A stretch of 52,772 nt of DNA from a virus, in IMG/VR virus record IMGVR_UViG_3300020470_000014, positions 1 to 52,772 of that record; one strand, given 5' to 3'. A program made the translations under genes and the position numbers. This document shows, piece after piece, positions 20,901 through 32,500 of this stretch. The notes under the pieces were generated by a model. That model ran no database searches and was not told the origin of the DNA. It worked only from the letters and a program-made list of their open reading frames with translations. Positions within the stretch are counted from its first letter, which is position 1; each line of letters begins with the position of its first letter.

Positions 20901-23900
20901 TCTGAAGTTTGCATTATCAATTTTCTCAAGTACATGTTGACCATCACCAAATTGTACAGACTCCATTCCTGCAGCTTGCACATAAGGAATAGGATATCTA
21001 AATGCACGTTGTACTGTACCACCTCTATTGTAATTATGAGGTACTGTAGATGGTCCAACTTGAACTGTAAATGTAATTCCACTACCAACTTTCTTAACGA
21101 ATGCTCCGTGTGCAGCAACATCACGTCCACTAGTAGAATTATTCTGTTCTCTTGGTGCTAAAATTGCACCCTGAATAGTTCCACCACCAATGTAATTTGA
21201 AGGTGTGGTAGAAGGACCAACATTAATCTCAACTACAGTATTACTGGTTACTTTAGAAATTTGAGCAGAATTGAAATATGGATCTCCACCTTGAGGATAT
21301 CTGTGTTCTGTAGCGTTTCCATCTTTTGTACATGTGAATACAAGAGACTCTGGTAAAATCCTTACAGGATTTTCTACAACCAATCCATGACCAGCTCCAA
21401 TAGTCAGATCCATTAAACCTGTTGTTGGAGAATATGTTGCTCCAGTAACGTTATGAGAAACTGATGTGGTTGGTCCAACATTAACTGTAAAAGTATTTGT
21501 AGTTGTAGCAGCAATTGATACACGACCTGCAACTGTAGCTGGATCTGTTTGTCTGGGATAAGTATGTTCTGTTTGGTGATCGTCCATACCACAGGTAAAG
21601 ACAAACCCATCAACAGCAAGTCTAATTGATGTGCCAGTTCTCAATCCATGAGGTTTATCAGTAGTGACTGTCATAATTCCAGTCGCTGCATTATAATCAG
21701 CACCAATTGCTTGTGAGAACGTGTGAGTAGAAACTCCAACGTTTACAATAAATTCATTTTCACTGGTTGCTGCAATACCGATACGGGTATTGGAAATAGG
21801 ATCTGTTGATCTAGGATAAGTGTGATTAGATCCATGATTATCCATATCACAAGTGAATGTGAAGGAGTTATCGGTGAACCTAACAGATCTAGTAGTATCT
21901 AAACCATGACCAGCAGCAATAACTGTCAACTGACCTGTTACTGGGTTATAAACTGCATTTGTTGGTTGGATGTATGTTGTTGTAGTAACACCAACTTCAA
22001 TTTCAAAAGTATCTAATGTTGTAGCTCCAATAGAAACACCTACACCAGAAATAGGATCTGTTGATCTTGGATATGTGTGTTCTGTTGCATTATCATCTTG
22101 AGAACATGTGAATACAAAAGAGTTATCCGTAATTCTGATATGTGATCCCGTAAATAGTCCATGTCCTGGCGAGGTAATCGTCATGATACCTGCAACAGGA
22201 TTATAAACTGCATTAGTTGCTGTCTTATAGACTAATGGAGAAGCACCTACATTAATCTCAAATGCATTCTGACTTGTACCAGCAATCGCAACATTAGTAC
22301 CATCAATAGGGTCACCTGCCCTAGGATAAGAGTGCGTGCTATTATGTCCATCAAGTTCACAAGTAAATACTAAAGAATCTCTAGTGACCTTAATGTGTTG
22401 ACCTTCTTCCAATCCATGATTGGGGAAAGTGATGTTTACAATACCAGTCTGACCATCATAAGTTGCATTTGTTGGTTGTAGATAAACAATCGTGGAGATA
22501 CCAACTTGAACTTCAATCTGCGTTGAAGAAGGAACAGCAGCTACAGGAACATCAAGTTGTCCCTGACCAATTGGGTCAGTTGATCTTGGATACGCATGTT
22601 CAGTAGCATTATTATCAAGAGTACAAGTAAAGACCAGTGAAGAGGTCTTGATACCAATGGTACTTGCAGTGGTAAGTCCGTGGGGATTTGCAAATCCAAG
22701 AACTAAAATTCCAGTATTAGGATTATAAGTTGCACTATTGGGAGTTATGAACGGTCCACTATACCAAGAGTTGCCAGTTACAATACAACCAGAGTTTTCT
22801 GCACCAGGCACAAATGTATGGTCATAACCACCACCAGTAATAATTGCGGTAGCACCAGCACTGACAAAAGTATGAGCATAATCACCACCAGTAATAATAG
22901 CAGTAGATCCTGCACTTACAAAGGTATGTGGATATTCTCCACCTAAGATGACTGCGGTCGCTCCTGCACTTACAAATGTATGGGAATATTCACCACCTTT
23001 AATAATTGCAGTTGCAGCAGCACTAACAAAACTATGAGGATAATCACCACCAGAAACAATCGCACCAGTTGTTGCAGATGCAAAAGTATGTGCATATGAT
23101 TCGTTATAAGGAGAAATACCAACATCCAACTGAATAGTAGTTGCAGATGTACTTCCGATTCCTACGGCAGTATTATATGCATCATCTCTATGCCTTGGAT
23201 AATAATGAATAGATGCACCATTATCAATATCACAGGTAAATCCGAGTCCAGTTAATACTACATTTCCTGCTTTACCACCTTCAGTATATCCATGAGGAGT
23301 TGCAGTGGTAATAGTCATAATACCACTTATATTGTCATAGACGGCAGTAGAGATACTATGAGAGGGAGAATAATCACAAGTAAATGCAATTCCACTAAGA
23401 ACAATGAAATCTCTTTCGGAAAGGTTATGATTCCTTCTTGTTGTAACAGTGGCAATACCAGTTACATTATCATATGTAATATTGGCGAACTTTAACGGTT
23501 TAAGTTGTTTCGTTGTCATTGCAACACCAGTTGCAACAACAAATTCATCAGTATCTACACCATGAGAACCAAATGCCTGATATGTACCCGTAATGAATTG
23601 GTGGGTATGAATTCCAAGAGTTGAAATACCAAGATTAACACTAAAGTCAATATTGTTATTTCTAGTAACTTCAAAGAACGCCTTTTCATTTAAAGGATAT
23701 GTTTTATCACCATAAGGAGTGCTAAATCCAATACCAGCAAGTTTAACAACATCTCCAGTTGATAACCCATGAAGATATTGACTTTGAATAGTTGCAATAC
23801 CTGTAGATGCGGTATAGTAGACGTTTGCAATGGTAGTAACAACACCAACTGGGTCTCCATGTGCTGTAATAGTAGTTACACCACTTGAAGCATCATAATC

Positions 23901-25472
23901 AACATATGCTATCTTTTTAGGAATAAAATAATTTGAACCAGCATCTAAAATTTCAAATCCAGTGATAATACCAGCCTGAGCCTTAGTTACAGTACCACCA
24001 GTTACATAATTATGTGCTAAACTATTAATACCTACAAATGCAGTGAATGTATCAGTAGTTGTATCTAAAAGATCAAATCCTACAAGATTTCTACCTTCAA
24101 GAATATTTGTATCGATACCAGATTTTACAGTACCTCCACTAGCATAATCATACGTTGTAGTTCCGATACCAGTGTTAATTTCAAATTGTTGTGTGCTTGC
24201 AATAGAAACAATTTCATAACCATCTTCTCTGAAGAGGGTGGTGATACCTGCACCATCAGTTACAGTAAGACCTTCTATAAGGACATGTCTGTTTGCATTA
24301 GCACCTGTTCCAATGTAGTGACCATCATCACAAGTAACTGTAGTAACACCAGTAGTAAATGTGTATGCAAATGTTGAAATATTTCTAGCAGGTAAACTTT
24401 GTACTACTGTAATTCCTGCACCAATAACTCTAACTCTATCACCTTCAACCAAATTATGAGCAGATGACGTAGTAAACGTCATGATACCCAACTGATGATT
24501 ATAAGTTGCGGTTGAAATAGCAACTGTTGTAGTAGTATTGACACCGAGATATGCAGTAGCAATTGCACCACCACCCTCAGCAGATGTTATACGAACATCT
24601 GGAGGGGTTCTATACCCCTGCCCACCGCCAGTTAGTTCAATGATACTAACATTACCACTAGAGTTAATACCGACCCTGCCAGAACCCTTTAATGGATAAT
24701 AGAATCCACAACCTGTCTGTAGTCCAACTCTCTGGATTCTTCCAGCTCTAGGAACACCACTTAAGAAGTTAATATCGTTTGACTCTTTATCAACAATTTC
24801 AAAATCCAAACCTGGAGTTTGAATAACGTTATTGATTAGAATAAATGGATTATTACCAATGTCAGAACCAGCGTTGACACTATTGAAGAGTGAAGTAACA
24901 ATTCCCTGATTCTCACTGAGTGCAAATTGTGTTCCAGCAACACCTGTAAAATCAAGAGAAATATCGTCAAGAACAACGTTATAGTCACTAGTTTCATATG
25001 GATTGAGTTTCCTAGAGAACATTCTTCCAGAGAATGTTGATCCAGTTTTCAATCCTACTGGGCCCTGTTTTCCATATGGAGGTGCAGAGAAATGAATCTC
25101 ATCATCAATAATATTAAAATCACCAGTAAAAATTGAGGAAACTCCTGCAGTATGAGCAGCAGCAACCGTTCCAAACACACCTCTTTCAATACTTACTGAT
25201 CCTGAGGTGGTTGTAGAGAATACTGGAAAATATCCAGCTCCACCTTTAAAAATAACAATCTCAGTAATACTACCAATACCAGTATTATCAATAACTGGAT
25301 AAAATACACCTTCAACACTAGGTGTCTGTGTACCTTCTACAGTAATCTTTGGCGGATCTGTGCTGGCATATCCCGATCCTCCTACAACTACATCAATCTT
25401 TTCGATACCGTAGGAAGAATTAAAAAACGGTTTAAGGATTGCACCGCTGCCAGGAGTAAGTCTCGTTGACAT
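17994..25472 (-). CDS. Giant virion structural protein with tandem repeats and predicted beta-propeller (2,492 aa)
   Basis: The gene starts at an ATG behind a textbook AAGGAGG site. There are four visible zones. (1) Residues 1-~790 have many G-G-x-G-Y and T-x-x-x-H-[GN] beta modules. (2) Residues ~795-893 are five and a half tandem 18-residue repeats (HTFVSAGATAIITGGDY). (3) Residues ~900-1410 are ~75-residue modules, each with F-T-C-x-x-D-x(5)-H-x-Y-P-R and an earlier G-H-G-L. (4) Residues ~1950-2245 have repeated A-V-G-x-x-G-x-I-x-x-S plus a Trp (VAVGNGGAIISS, FIAVGDNGTIVTSTD), as in BNR/Ycf48-type beta-propellers. It lies between the gp7-like/fibre genes and gp8, so it is probably a baseplate-associated structural protein. 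No homologous T4 protein is evident. Confidence 0.85.
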   Translation of the reverse strand: MSTRLTPGSGAILKPFFNSSYGIEKIDVVVGGSGYASTDPPKITVEGTQTPSVEGVFYPVIDNTGIGSITEIVIFKGGAGYFPVFSTTTSGSVSIERGVFGTVAAAHTAGVSSIFTGDFNIIDDEIHFSAPPYGKQGPVGLKTGSTFSGRMFSRKLNPYETSDYNVVLDDISLDFTGVAGTQFALSENQGIVTSLFNSVNAGSDIGNNPFILINNVIQTPGLDFEIVDKESNDINFLSGVPRAGRIQRVGLQTGCGFYYPLKGSGRVGINSSGNVSIIELTGGGQGYRTPPDVRITSAEGGGAIATAYLGVNTTTTVAISTATYNHQLGIMTFTTSSAHNLVEGDRVRVIGAGITVVQSLPARNISTFAYTFTTGVTTVTCDDGHYIGTGANANRHVLIEGLTVTDGAGITTLFREDGYEIVSIASTQQFEINTGIGTTTYDYASGGTVKSGIDTNILEGRNLVGFDLLDTTTDTFTAFVGINSLAHNYVTGGTVTKAQAGIITGFEILDAGSNYFIPKKIAYVDYDASSGVTTITAHGDPVGVVTTIANVYYTASTGIATIQSQYLHGLSTGDVVKLAGIGFSTPYGDKTYPLNEKAFFEVTRNNNIDFSVNLGISTLGIHTHQFITGTYQAFGSHGVDTDEFVVATGVAMTTKQLKPLKFANITYDNVTGIATVTTRRNHNLSERDFIVLSGIAFTCDYSPSHSISTAVYDNISGIMTITTATPHGYTEGGKAGNVVLTGLGFTCDIDNGASIHYYPRHRDDAYNTAVGIGSTSATTIQLDVGISPYNESYAHTFASATTGAIVSGGDYPHSFVSAAATAIIKGGEYSHTFVSAGATAVILGGEYPHTFVSAGSTAIITGGDYAHTFVSAGATAIITGGGYDHTFVPGAENSGCIVTGNSWYSGPFITPNSATYNPNTGILVLGFANPHGLTTASTIGIKTSSLVFTCTLDNNATEHAYPRSTDPIGQGQLDVPVAAVPSSTQIEVQVGISTIVYLQPTNATYDGQTGIVNITFPNHGLEEGQHIKVTRDSLVFTCELDGHNSTHSYPRAGDPIDGTNVAIAGTSQNAFEINVGASPLVYKTATNAVYNPVAGIMTITSPGHGLFTGSHIRITDNSFVFTCSQDDNATEHTYPRSTDPISGVGVSIGATTLDTFEIEVGVTTTTYIQPTNAVYNPVTGQLTVIAAGHGLDTTRSVRFTDNSFTFTCDMDNHGSNHTYPRSTDPISNTRIGIAATSENEFIVNVGVSTHTFSQAIGADYNAATGIMTVTTDKPHGLRTGTSIRLAVDGFVFTCGMDDHQTEHTYPRQTDPATVAGRVSIAATTTNTFTVNVGPTTSVSHNVTGATYSPTTGLMDLTIGAGHGLVVENPVRILPESLVFTCTKDGNATEHRYPQGGDPYFNSAQISKVTSNTVVEINVGPSTTPSNYIGGGTIQGAILAPREQNNSTSGRDVAAHGAFVKKVGSGITFTVQVGPSTVPHNYNRGGTVQRAFRYPIPYVQAAGMESVQFGDGQHVLEKIDNANFRVQSGILTSPWYFSKGGTVERPITLDVHEPPGYFALPLVYNPNATGLTTTGIGQSAIVDVRINVDGNIGEFDITEEGVGYKVEDGLTVAGIVTDPRVGVHTDFQLEVIEIGNDKFFGFYPGQFVLFDDIAPFFNGSRTKFTLSVTNAGVTEILSLKTIEGSDMDVTNNIFIYINDILQTPGEAYTWKGSRVIFTEAPKPGSKCSVFYYRGSSIDVEEIEPIPTVQPGDEIQIKENKLDVLDRDQFPRTTKRIVASDMLETFTYDSLGISTDQDAERPLSWVKQKSDKIISGVYYSKDRLNYKSKITPATRIIKNVGSTDDQIWVQNAFPVFSEVDLLTEQDRHIQIFEEREIDPAIITATVSTSSSISALSIASSGAGYLNVTNPDILVSSSKITKKDPMKDWKFDVITGDIGSADLREITQSEPIIAVGTSSRYINTLSGFFWERGVVGFGGTTTLNAVATAKDVTYSPNHQVMIVGEYASAARAVSYGDTVGQFEELQLLEQRQIPSIGVSVDYPTTFSREFNDVIWDNTAGSWIAIGFGGSVFTGVGIGTTTLYSQFSGTLETLHGIVYAQDEYVAVGNGGAIISSNVGKIWNLKTSNTNKNLRDIMYDGSRFIAVGDNGTIVTSTDKNFWFPFSDNLPAGTTAAATFDFEKIRYDDGLYVGITTVGELYYSLDLANWNYRDNGQSQPVGDLVFSNFGLDGRLLVVGGSGTAYYAEPVLNRATATCAVTNGGVSTAIIVNGGFGYDVGSNPPVVVGSDVPKKETVYSFKTEGDFGRIVGMSTFVTGIGFSVPPKLEFYLKSEFNDNTNLGYGFSSLNTFGINNSQLQIGDYFIIYDSPVTVGHALTGISTHVGGYNNYPTNKVGIISAGEKLNGLFQVDKVSVPDTVSGIVTVTCSFQPGPNSNSQIQVGIGTTAISDYYGKYSWGRIYDFQNRISGNPENFIVNPDAGLVGLSTAAQIFRTRPLT
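21240..23260. repeat. Tandem ~225-bp coding repeats (FTC...HxYPR modules)
   Basis: About seven successive modules in the 2,492-residue gene share F-T-C, then D three residues after the Cys, then H-x-Y-P-R nine residues after the Cys. Each is followed by a T/S-D-P loop, an A-T-T/S-x-x-x-F/I-x-[VI]-x-V-G strand and an N-A-x-Y-x-x-x-[TA]-G strand. One further copy upstream keeps only the FTC part. They alternate at 65-80 residues. Confidence 0.85.
22795..23100. repeat. Tandem 54-bp coding repeat, about 5.5 copies
   Basis: Eighteen-residue units of HTFVSAGATAIITGGDY type are repeated in direct tandem with 60-90% identity between units. The outer copies are the most degraded. The pattern suggests slippage or unequal crossover inside the virion gene. 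Confidence 0.9.
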
Positions 25473-25482
25473 TTATTCCTCC

Positions 25483-26502
25483 TTAAGAAATATTGAGAGA
25501 ACTGCTGCAATAGACTCGTGTTAATCCTGTTCCATCCCTAACGATACTGAATGACAGAATATCTTCCTGATTCGTTGCAGGAGGCGGATTACCACCAACC
25601 CATCTAATACCACCAGCAATAGGACTTCCATTTACTGAACAGGCATCTCCATAAGTAGATGATTGACCAGCATCATTAATAAAAGTAACCGTTGTTGCTT
25701 TACTATTCAAAGTGGGAACATTAATAAACGACCATGTACTTACAGATGTCGTTAAACCACCCAATAAAACAGTTCCTTGATTTACATCAACAGTTAATGT
25801 TCCACCAATTGCAGTTAATGTTGTATTGAAATTATTGACTACTTTCTCAGTAATAGATCCATTTAAGTGACTCATACCAGTGTGAGTTGTCACACCGATT
25901 AGTTCCGCATCACCAGAAACAACTAATTTGGAAGTGGGAGCAGTAGAACCAAGGCCTACTTTTCCACTTGAAGTAATAACAAATGCAGTATCATCAGTTC
26001 CAACCTCATCAGAAACTTGGAATCCATGCCCAGATGACTTGGGAACTGCATGAATTGTTGGTCTTTCGTTAGAATAAGAAGTTACTTGGAGTTGAGACGT
26101 TGGAAGAGATGTGCCAATGCCAACAAAACCATCTTTGATTCTAAAAATAGTTTTTGCAAAACCAACTGCAATCGTTGTATCTACAGGAGTTCCACTCTCC
26201 TGAATAATCATTCCTTCAGTAAAATTGGCAAACTGTGAGGTAATAACACCAGTAGTATTAATACTAATATCTCCAGTAACGGAAGACGCAGTTCCAGCCA
26301 AAACCGACGTGGATGCAATACCAGCATTGGTAGAATATCCAGCGGTAGATGCAAAGGAAACGAAACTTACTAAATTCGTACCATCACCGAACTTATCGTA
26401 AATGTCATTAAAGTTCGCATTGATCTTTAATGTAGCATTTAGTAATGTATCTCCTGTGCCATCATTCGGGGCTGCGCCCGTACTAATACCCTGTTTAGCC
26501 AT
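25483..26502 (-). CDS. Fibre-like virion protein (339 aa)
   Basis: The N-terminus has GTGDTLLNATLKINANFNDI, a short head motif seen in many cyanophage fibre proteins. It is followed by shaft-like repeats VGIGTSLPTSQLQVTS and VGLGSTAPTSKLVVSGDA, the [VI]-G-[IL]-G-[ST]-x-x-P-T-S-x-L pattern typical of trimeric fibre shafts. The C-terminal 100 residues are a beta domain (GGIRWVGGNPPP and DILSFSIVRDGTG). There is no chaperone-type endosialidase tail. A late promoter motif lies 22 bp upstream. It is probably a trimeric fibre or whisker component attached to the baseplate. The receptor is unknown. Confidence 0.82.
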   Translation of the reverse strand: MAKQGISTGAAPNDGTGDTLLNATLKINANFNDIYDKFGDGTNLVSFVSFASTAGYSTNAGIASTSVLAGTASSVTGDISINTTGVITSQFANFTEGMIIQESGTPVDTTIAVGFAKTIFRIKDGFVGIGTSLPTSQLQVTSYSNERPTIHAVPKSSGHGFQVSDEVGTDDTAFVITSSGKVGLGSTAPTSKLVVSGDAELIGVTTHTGMSHLNGSITEKVVNNFNTTLTAIGGTLTVDVNQGTVLLGGLTTSVSTWSFINVPTLNSKATTVTFINDAGQSSTYGDACSVNGSPIAGGIRWVGGNPPPATNQEDILSFSIVRDGTGLTRVYCSSSLNIS

Positions 26503-26523
26503 TATTCAAATGAACTTTTCTGT

Positions 26524-26531
26524 TATTTATA
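26524..26531 (-). promoter_or_regulatory. T4-type late promoter motif TATAAATA
   Basis: A perfect minus-strand TATAAATA lies in the 30-bp gap between the gp7-like gene and the 339-residue fibre-like gene, 22 bp before the start codon. Confidence 0.75.
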
Positions 26532-26532
26532 G

Positions 26533-29500
26533 TTAATATGGAGGGTTATCATCCATCGTAACTGTAGAGTTAGAAACTCTGGTTACTGTGGAGTTTGCCC
26601 TATTCCTATCATAATAGAAATTATTGTCAACTGTACTGTTCACTTCAGCGGTTCTAGAAGATACAAATGTACCGTCACCGATAAAGTTTACTTTGATAAA
26701 TTCATCATCTAATCTAAGAACATCTCCAATGGAAACTGATCCAATACCAGATGTAATAGAAAGGGTTTGAGAAGTTGCATTAATTCCATTACCCGTCGTA
26801 ACGTTTAATTTCTTATTACGAATAGGACTTTGTACAATACCATCAACGAGAATCAAAGCATTCTCATTTGGATTCTCATACCTCAATGTATGTATTCCAG
26901 TTCCAAGTGTCTTCATATCAAAAATGATAGAAGTCGAAAGTCCAGTAAACCTGATAGTAACATCATCAACTTTCTGAACAAACACTTCATCTGGCATAAC
27001 GTTAGATCCCAACTCAGTTGGAGTAAGGAATAAGTTATCCGTAGGTGTAGATCCACCAATATAAGTTCCTGCAATAGAAATTGTGTTGGTTGCTGCATAT
27101 CCAGAACCACCACTCAAAACTCGAACTGCACTAACATCGAGATTAACATCTCTTTCTACTTCAAAGATTGCACCAGATCCAGCACCATCATTAGTTCCTT
27201 CTAAGTTGGTATAAACTGTTTGGATACCAACTCTTGTACCAGAAATCTTAGTGACGGGGAATGTCAAATCATTTGCTGGACTTGCACCACCAAGATGAGT
27301 ACCTGCAATACTTACATTATCACCAACATAATATCCAGAACCACCTTCTCTCAATACTACATTAGTAGAAATTGGTTGACCTGTTCCAGTGTCATATGTA
27401 ATCATTACGGTAAATGTTGCACCAGTACCCCTAGTAGAAATGCCTGGGAAACCAGTTCCAAATCCAAACTGTTTAGCACCCACAATTGGATTAGCAACTG
27501 TAGAAACACCTGTTACTGGCCCACCAACTTCAAAGTTAATTCCATTTTCAAACATGGAACTTCCACCAGCACCAGATACTCCCATAAGGATGTGTCTGTT
27601 ATTAGTTGTATAAGAAGTTGTTGCAACACCAATAGCGGTTCCACCACCTCTATCCACAAGTAGTCTTTGTCCACTTTGAAAATTATGGTTCTGAATAGAA
27701 ATTGTATTATTTGTAAGATCAACTACTGAAGAATCTGAAGAATCAAATTGTTTCTTAAATAAAGGAACTCCACCAGTTCTAAGTGGGAAATTAGTTTTAC
27801 CAAAAAGATTACCAGATCTATCTAACTGACCATCAAAGTCATTACTTACATCATCAATTTTTAGAACCTTATTAGTCTTGTTTAAGATATAACTCTTAAG
27901 AGGTCTTCCTTCGGGGAAGAATACTCTTTGAACTCCACCATCTGGCAACGGATCATCTTCGGTAACCATTGCAAAGTTACCTCTAGTTCCAAGATACGTT
28001 TCATTATCAATGTTGATAATTAAATCAAGTTTTGGTTCTACAGTTTGAACTTTCATGTTTGTGGACTTAGCAAGTCCAACAGAAACATAACTGTTTGTAA
28101 TCGCATCTTTCTTAGGATCACCCACAATCTCCAAATCGGAGAATTCTCTGAATCCTGATGGATGAACAATAGATCTTACAGCCTCTCTCCACTTCGAGTA
28201 TGAAATATTACTCTTGATAGAGTATGAGAATTTTTGGTAATAGAAGTTATCAGAAACTCTTTGAAGATAGTTATTGAGAATACCTACAGATTGATCAACC
28301 TCTCCCACCTTTTCTCTAGAAATACCAAGAGAAGTTCTAATATTGAATCTATTAACATCTTCTACTCTACCAGCAAGTTTAGACTGTTCCCCATAAACAA
28401 TATCTCCAACTCTAAGTTCACCTTGACTATCGGTTAATCTCAATTGATTAAGTTCTACATCCCAACCATTTTCAACAACTCTTGCCTCAAATTTAGGTGA
28501 AGTAATTCTTTCACCAGAGAAAAACTTGGCATCATCAATCAATCTCATTTGGAACTTGGCAAGATCCTTAGCATTGGAAATATATCCCAAAGTAAAATCA
28601 TCGTCATAACTACCAAGTGTACCAGTTGCAATACCAGCAACACTGTAAGTAACTCTAAAGTTTATTTCATCAATTGCGGTAACATCAAATTGTCTATAAC
28701 CATAGTTTTCGGAGTTAAAGTTTAACTCTCCAGCTGCAAATGAAGCTGGTGTTAATCTACAACCCTCAACATAAACTTTATCGCCAACTTTGAATGGAAA
28801 CTCGATATCAGTTGAACCATAACCAGTTGTAATTGGTCTATAGAACTGTTGATCTAATAAAAGTTCTACAGTTACACTATCACCGCTATGAGTGATTTGG
28901 TCAATATCGTACCCATTAGTATTTCGAGTAGGAACGATTGTTAAAGGAGCATCAAATTCAAAAGCATTTGTAAGAACTTGAACTCCAACAACAGAACCAC
29001 CTTGAACTACAGCTTGAAGATCAATCTTATCGTTTCCAAGAACTTTTAAATTTGGTGGTTGATGATAGTTCACACCACCATCCGTTACTAGAACATCTTG
29101 AATCCTAGCAATGCCACTAACATCAATAACTGTAGGTACACTTAAGAATGGTAATAATGTAGGATCCGTTGGATAATCAAATCCATCTTTAATTCTTTCG
29201 GTAGTCTCAATCTTACCAATCTTATCTGAATTGATCTTAATTACTGCATTCTTTCCTTGTAAGGTATCAAAACCAATCACTCTAGGAAGTTTATTATATC
29301 CTTTACCTTCGAAGTTAATCTTAGTTCTAGCAATAGGACCTAATGCATCTAAAGAGTTAGTCTCATAAAAGACTGTTGTTAATCCAGAAGTTGTTGTAAA
29401 CAACTCAGCACTGGTTGGTTGTTTCTCAAGATTGAATGAGAAAGTATTTGCATCAGCAACAAGAACTTCATGATTATCTTCTAGAATACTAGATTCTACT

Positions 29501-32500
29501 GTGATGGAATTGAATCCTCTAACACTACGATCAGTAGAAACTTGATTTTTTCTTTGGTCAGTAGGAACAATGGGTGTTAAAGTATAGAATGATTTCCTAG
29601 GAAAATCACCAACAGTTTTGATTTGAATATTTGCACCAACTTGGCCAGGAATGCCATCTCTAATTAAATTAAATGCACCAGAAGATCCATTAACATCGAG
29701 TTTCTTTCTAAACTGTAAATCCTCAAAAATATCTAAACGCATATCTGCAAGACCAGCGTCAGAAACATCAATCTTAAGAATATTACCTTTACTGACTCTG
29801 ATAGGTGGATTAACTTTTGCTAAATCATAAGAACCTGCAGGCATGGCAGTAATGCCAATACCAGTACCATTTTTAACATCGGCAGCAAACTTACAAAGTT
29901 TAATTCTGTTAGAACTTTCCCTAAGAACGAAGTAAACTTCATTATTATCAAGTTCAGTAATATTATTTCCGTTTGCATAATAAACAACTTTATCACCACT
30001 CTTAAATGATAAGTCTGGGAAGAAGAAACTACTATCAACAGCATCAAATGTTGTACTAGACCAAGATACTTTATTGGTAGTAATTTTTCTTAAAACAGGG
30101 TCATAAACAATTTTTGCATTCTCTACTACAAAAGGAACTGCTTCAAGAGAGACTCTATTACCAGTTTTCAATCCATGAGGAGATCCAGTAGTAATTTTAC
30201 CTCTGAAACTTTGAATTGTACCTGTAATTCTTGGGTTCGTTGTGGTAAATGAATGTGCTAAACCAACTGGTTCTGCAATATTGTACCAATATACTGCATC
30301 TGACATTGTTGGGAATCCAACTGTAGATATACCCAAATAATCAACACCAAAGTTAATAGCATATACATCACCACCATCTACGAGATTTTCAGTACCGATA
30401 CCACTAGTAGAACCTGCAGAAGTCTTAGACCATGTAAGAGACGTGCCACCAAGACCAACATTATATTTGATTTTTTGACCTGTGGTGTAAGGATGGTCTT
30501 TGATATAAATTTGTTTCTCAGGAATTACTCTAGTGAACTTAGTTTGAGTATCAACCGTTCCAATTCCAGTTGTTGTTAGTTCAAAAATAGAACCTGTGCT
30601 TCCTACACCAACTGCATATCTTGGGTCAAAGAATAATACCTTATTATCAAATCCAAGGTAATCAGAACCTTTACCAGTATCATAAGTGAACCTAGTGGGT
30701 TTCAGTTCAACTGAAGAACCCTTCACATGAGTTTCAGCAACTCCTACTTGTCTATTAACTCCTAATCTAGAATACTCATTATCTACAAAAGTAACTCTCA
30801 GTACCTCTGTACCAATACCAATAATGTCGTTAACTTCAAATCCACCAACGTCAGTAACTGAAATGAAAGTTGTAATACCAGTTGCAGAAATTTGATCCAA
30901 GTATTCAGAAAGAGCTACCTTTCTGTCTGCAACACTTACTGTATATGCACCTTCAATATCAGAAAGGACTGCTGTAGATACACCACTCGCAATAATAGTT
31001 TCACCATTAAGTAATCCATGGGGTTCTTGTGTTCTACCATAAACAAGGTTTCCTACTGGTCTTAAATCAACATTATTAAACGTTGAAACTCCTACAGAAA
31101 TTTCAGAAACATTTTTACCAAGAACATGAGATACAACAATATTAGTTCCTGTTCCGTTTGTTCCAGCATTATCGAGGTTTAATTTATCACCAACTCTGTA
31201 ATCTTCGCCAGGAGAGAAAATAGTTGTAGAAGTAATACCTGCACTTTGAATCTGAGTAACTTTAAATTCTTGTTTAAATGAAGAATCTACTTTATCAATA
31301 AGATCGTAAATGGAATTTTCATAATTTGTGTAATATGGACCGATGTTTCTAGTAATTCCAAGTTTAGTAATATCTTGATCTTGGTTAAAATCAGCAGCAA
31401 AGTTATCTTTAATTGGAGTATCTTTAAAATATCTTCCAATGATATATGGATATTTTGGTTCAGCAACACCACTTGAGTCAACATCAATTGCATAGAAGTA
31501 CGCATATGTTCCATCAGGGAACTGTGGGGTTACACAATACCTGCCACCGAACTCGTCAAGGTCGCCAGATCCGTTATATTCGTAATCATCAGTAAAGTAT
31601 CCAGGCGAATACCCAGGCGGTCTTAGGCCTACCTTAGGTGCAGTATTGAGGATGTAACTACTTGTAAGTCTCTGTACAGGTCCACCAGTAGATCCAGAAA
31701 ATCCGTAAGGTCCGTATATTGGATTGCCATCATAAGCATATCCAAGAATAGGAGAGTGTTGTGGATTGTTGGTAAGTTCAAGGTTACCAGAGTCAATATT
31801 GTCACCAACTTGGAATCTTAGTCTATTAGGAGGATAGATGCTAATAAACTGAAGACCAAGTTCTTTGTTAGTATTTGGTTTTGTTAATGCAGCGTCTTGA
31901 GTATTAATTAAATTTCTACTCTTAACTTCCTGATTAATTTTCCATTCATGCACATTACCAATAAACTTAGCATCTCTACCACGGTTCTGTAAAACCATAG
32001 TAGTTGTTGCAGGGTCATAATTAACTCCACCATCAGTAATTCTTACACCACTGATACTACCAGTATCTTCATTAATGATTGGACTAATATCTGCAAATTC
32101 ACCATCACCATATACAACAATATCAGAATCTTTTCTGTAACCTCTACCAGATGCAAGAATTTGAACATCAACAATAGAACCCTCTACCAAAATAGGTTTA
32201 AGCAAGGCTTGGAACTGTACAGTTGCAATACCTACATTGGGTCTTCTATGGAAGTTTAAAATATTAGTACAACCATAACCTGCACCACCTTGTTCCAAAT
32301 AAACACTTTCAATACTTCCAAGAACAACAGGTTCTATAGTGGGACTAGTAACAGAAGTAGAACCAATACCAGAAAGTGTTTCAACCTTAATTTCAATAGG
32401 AGGATACTTAACAATGTGAGTACCACTTCCTACACCAGAAATTCTAGTAATTTTTCCAGACTTAAAGTCAGTATCATCTCTAGTTGTTCCAATACCAGCA

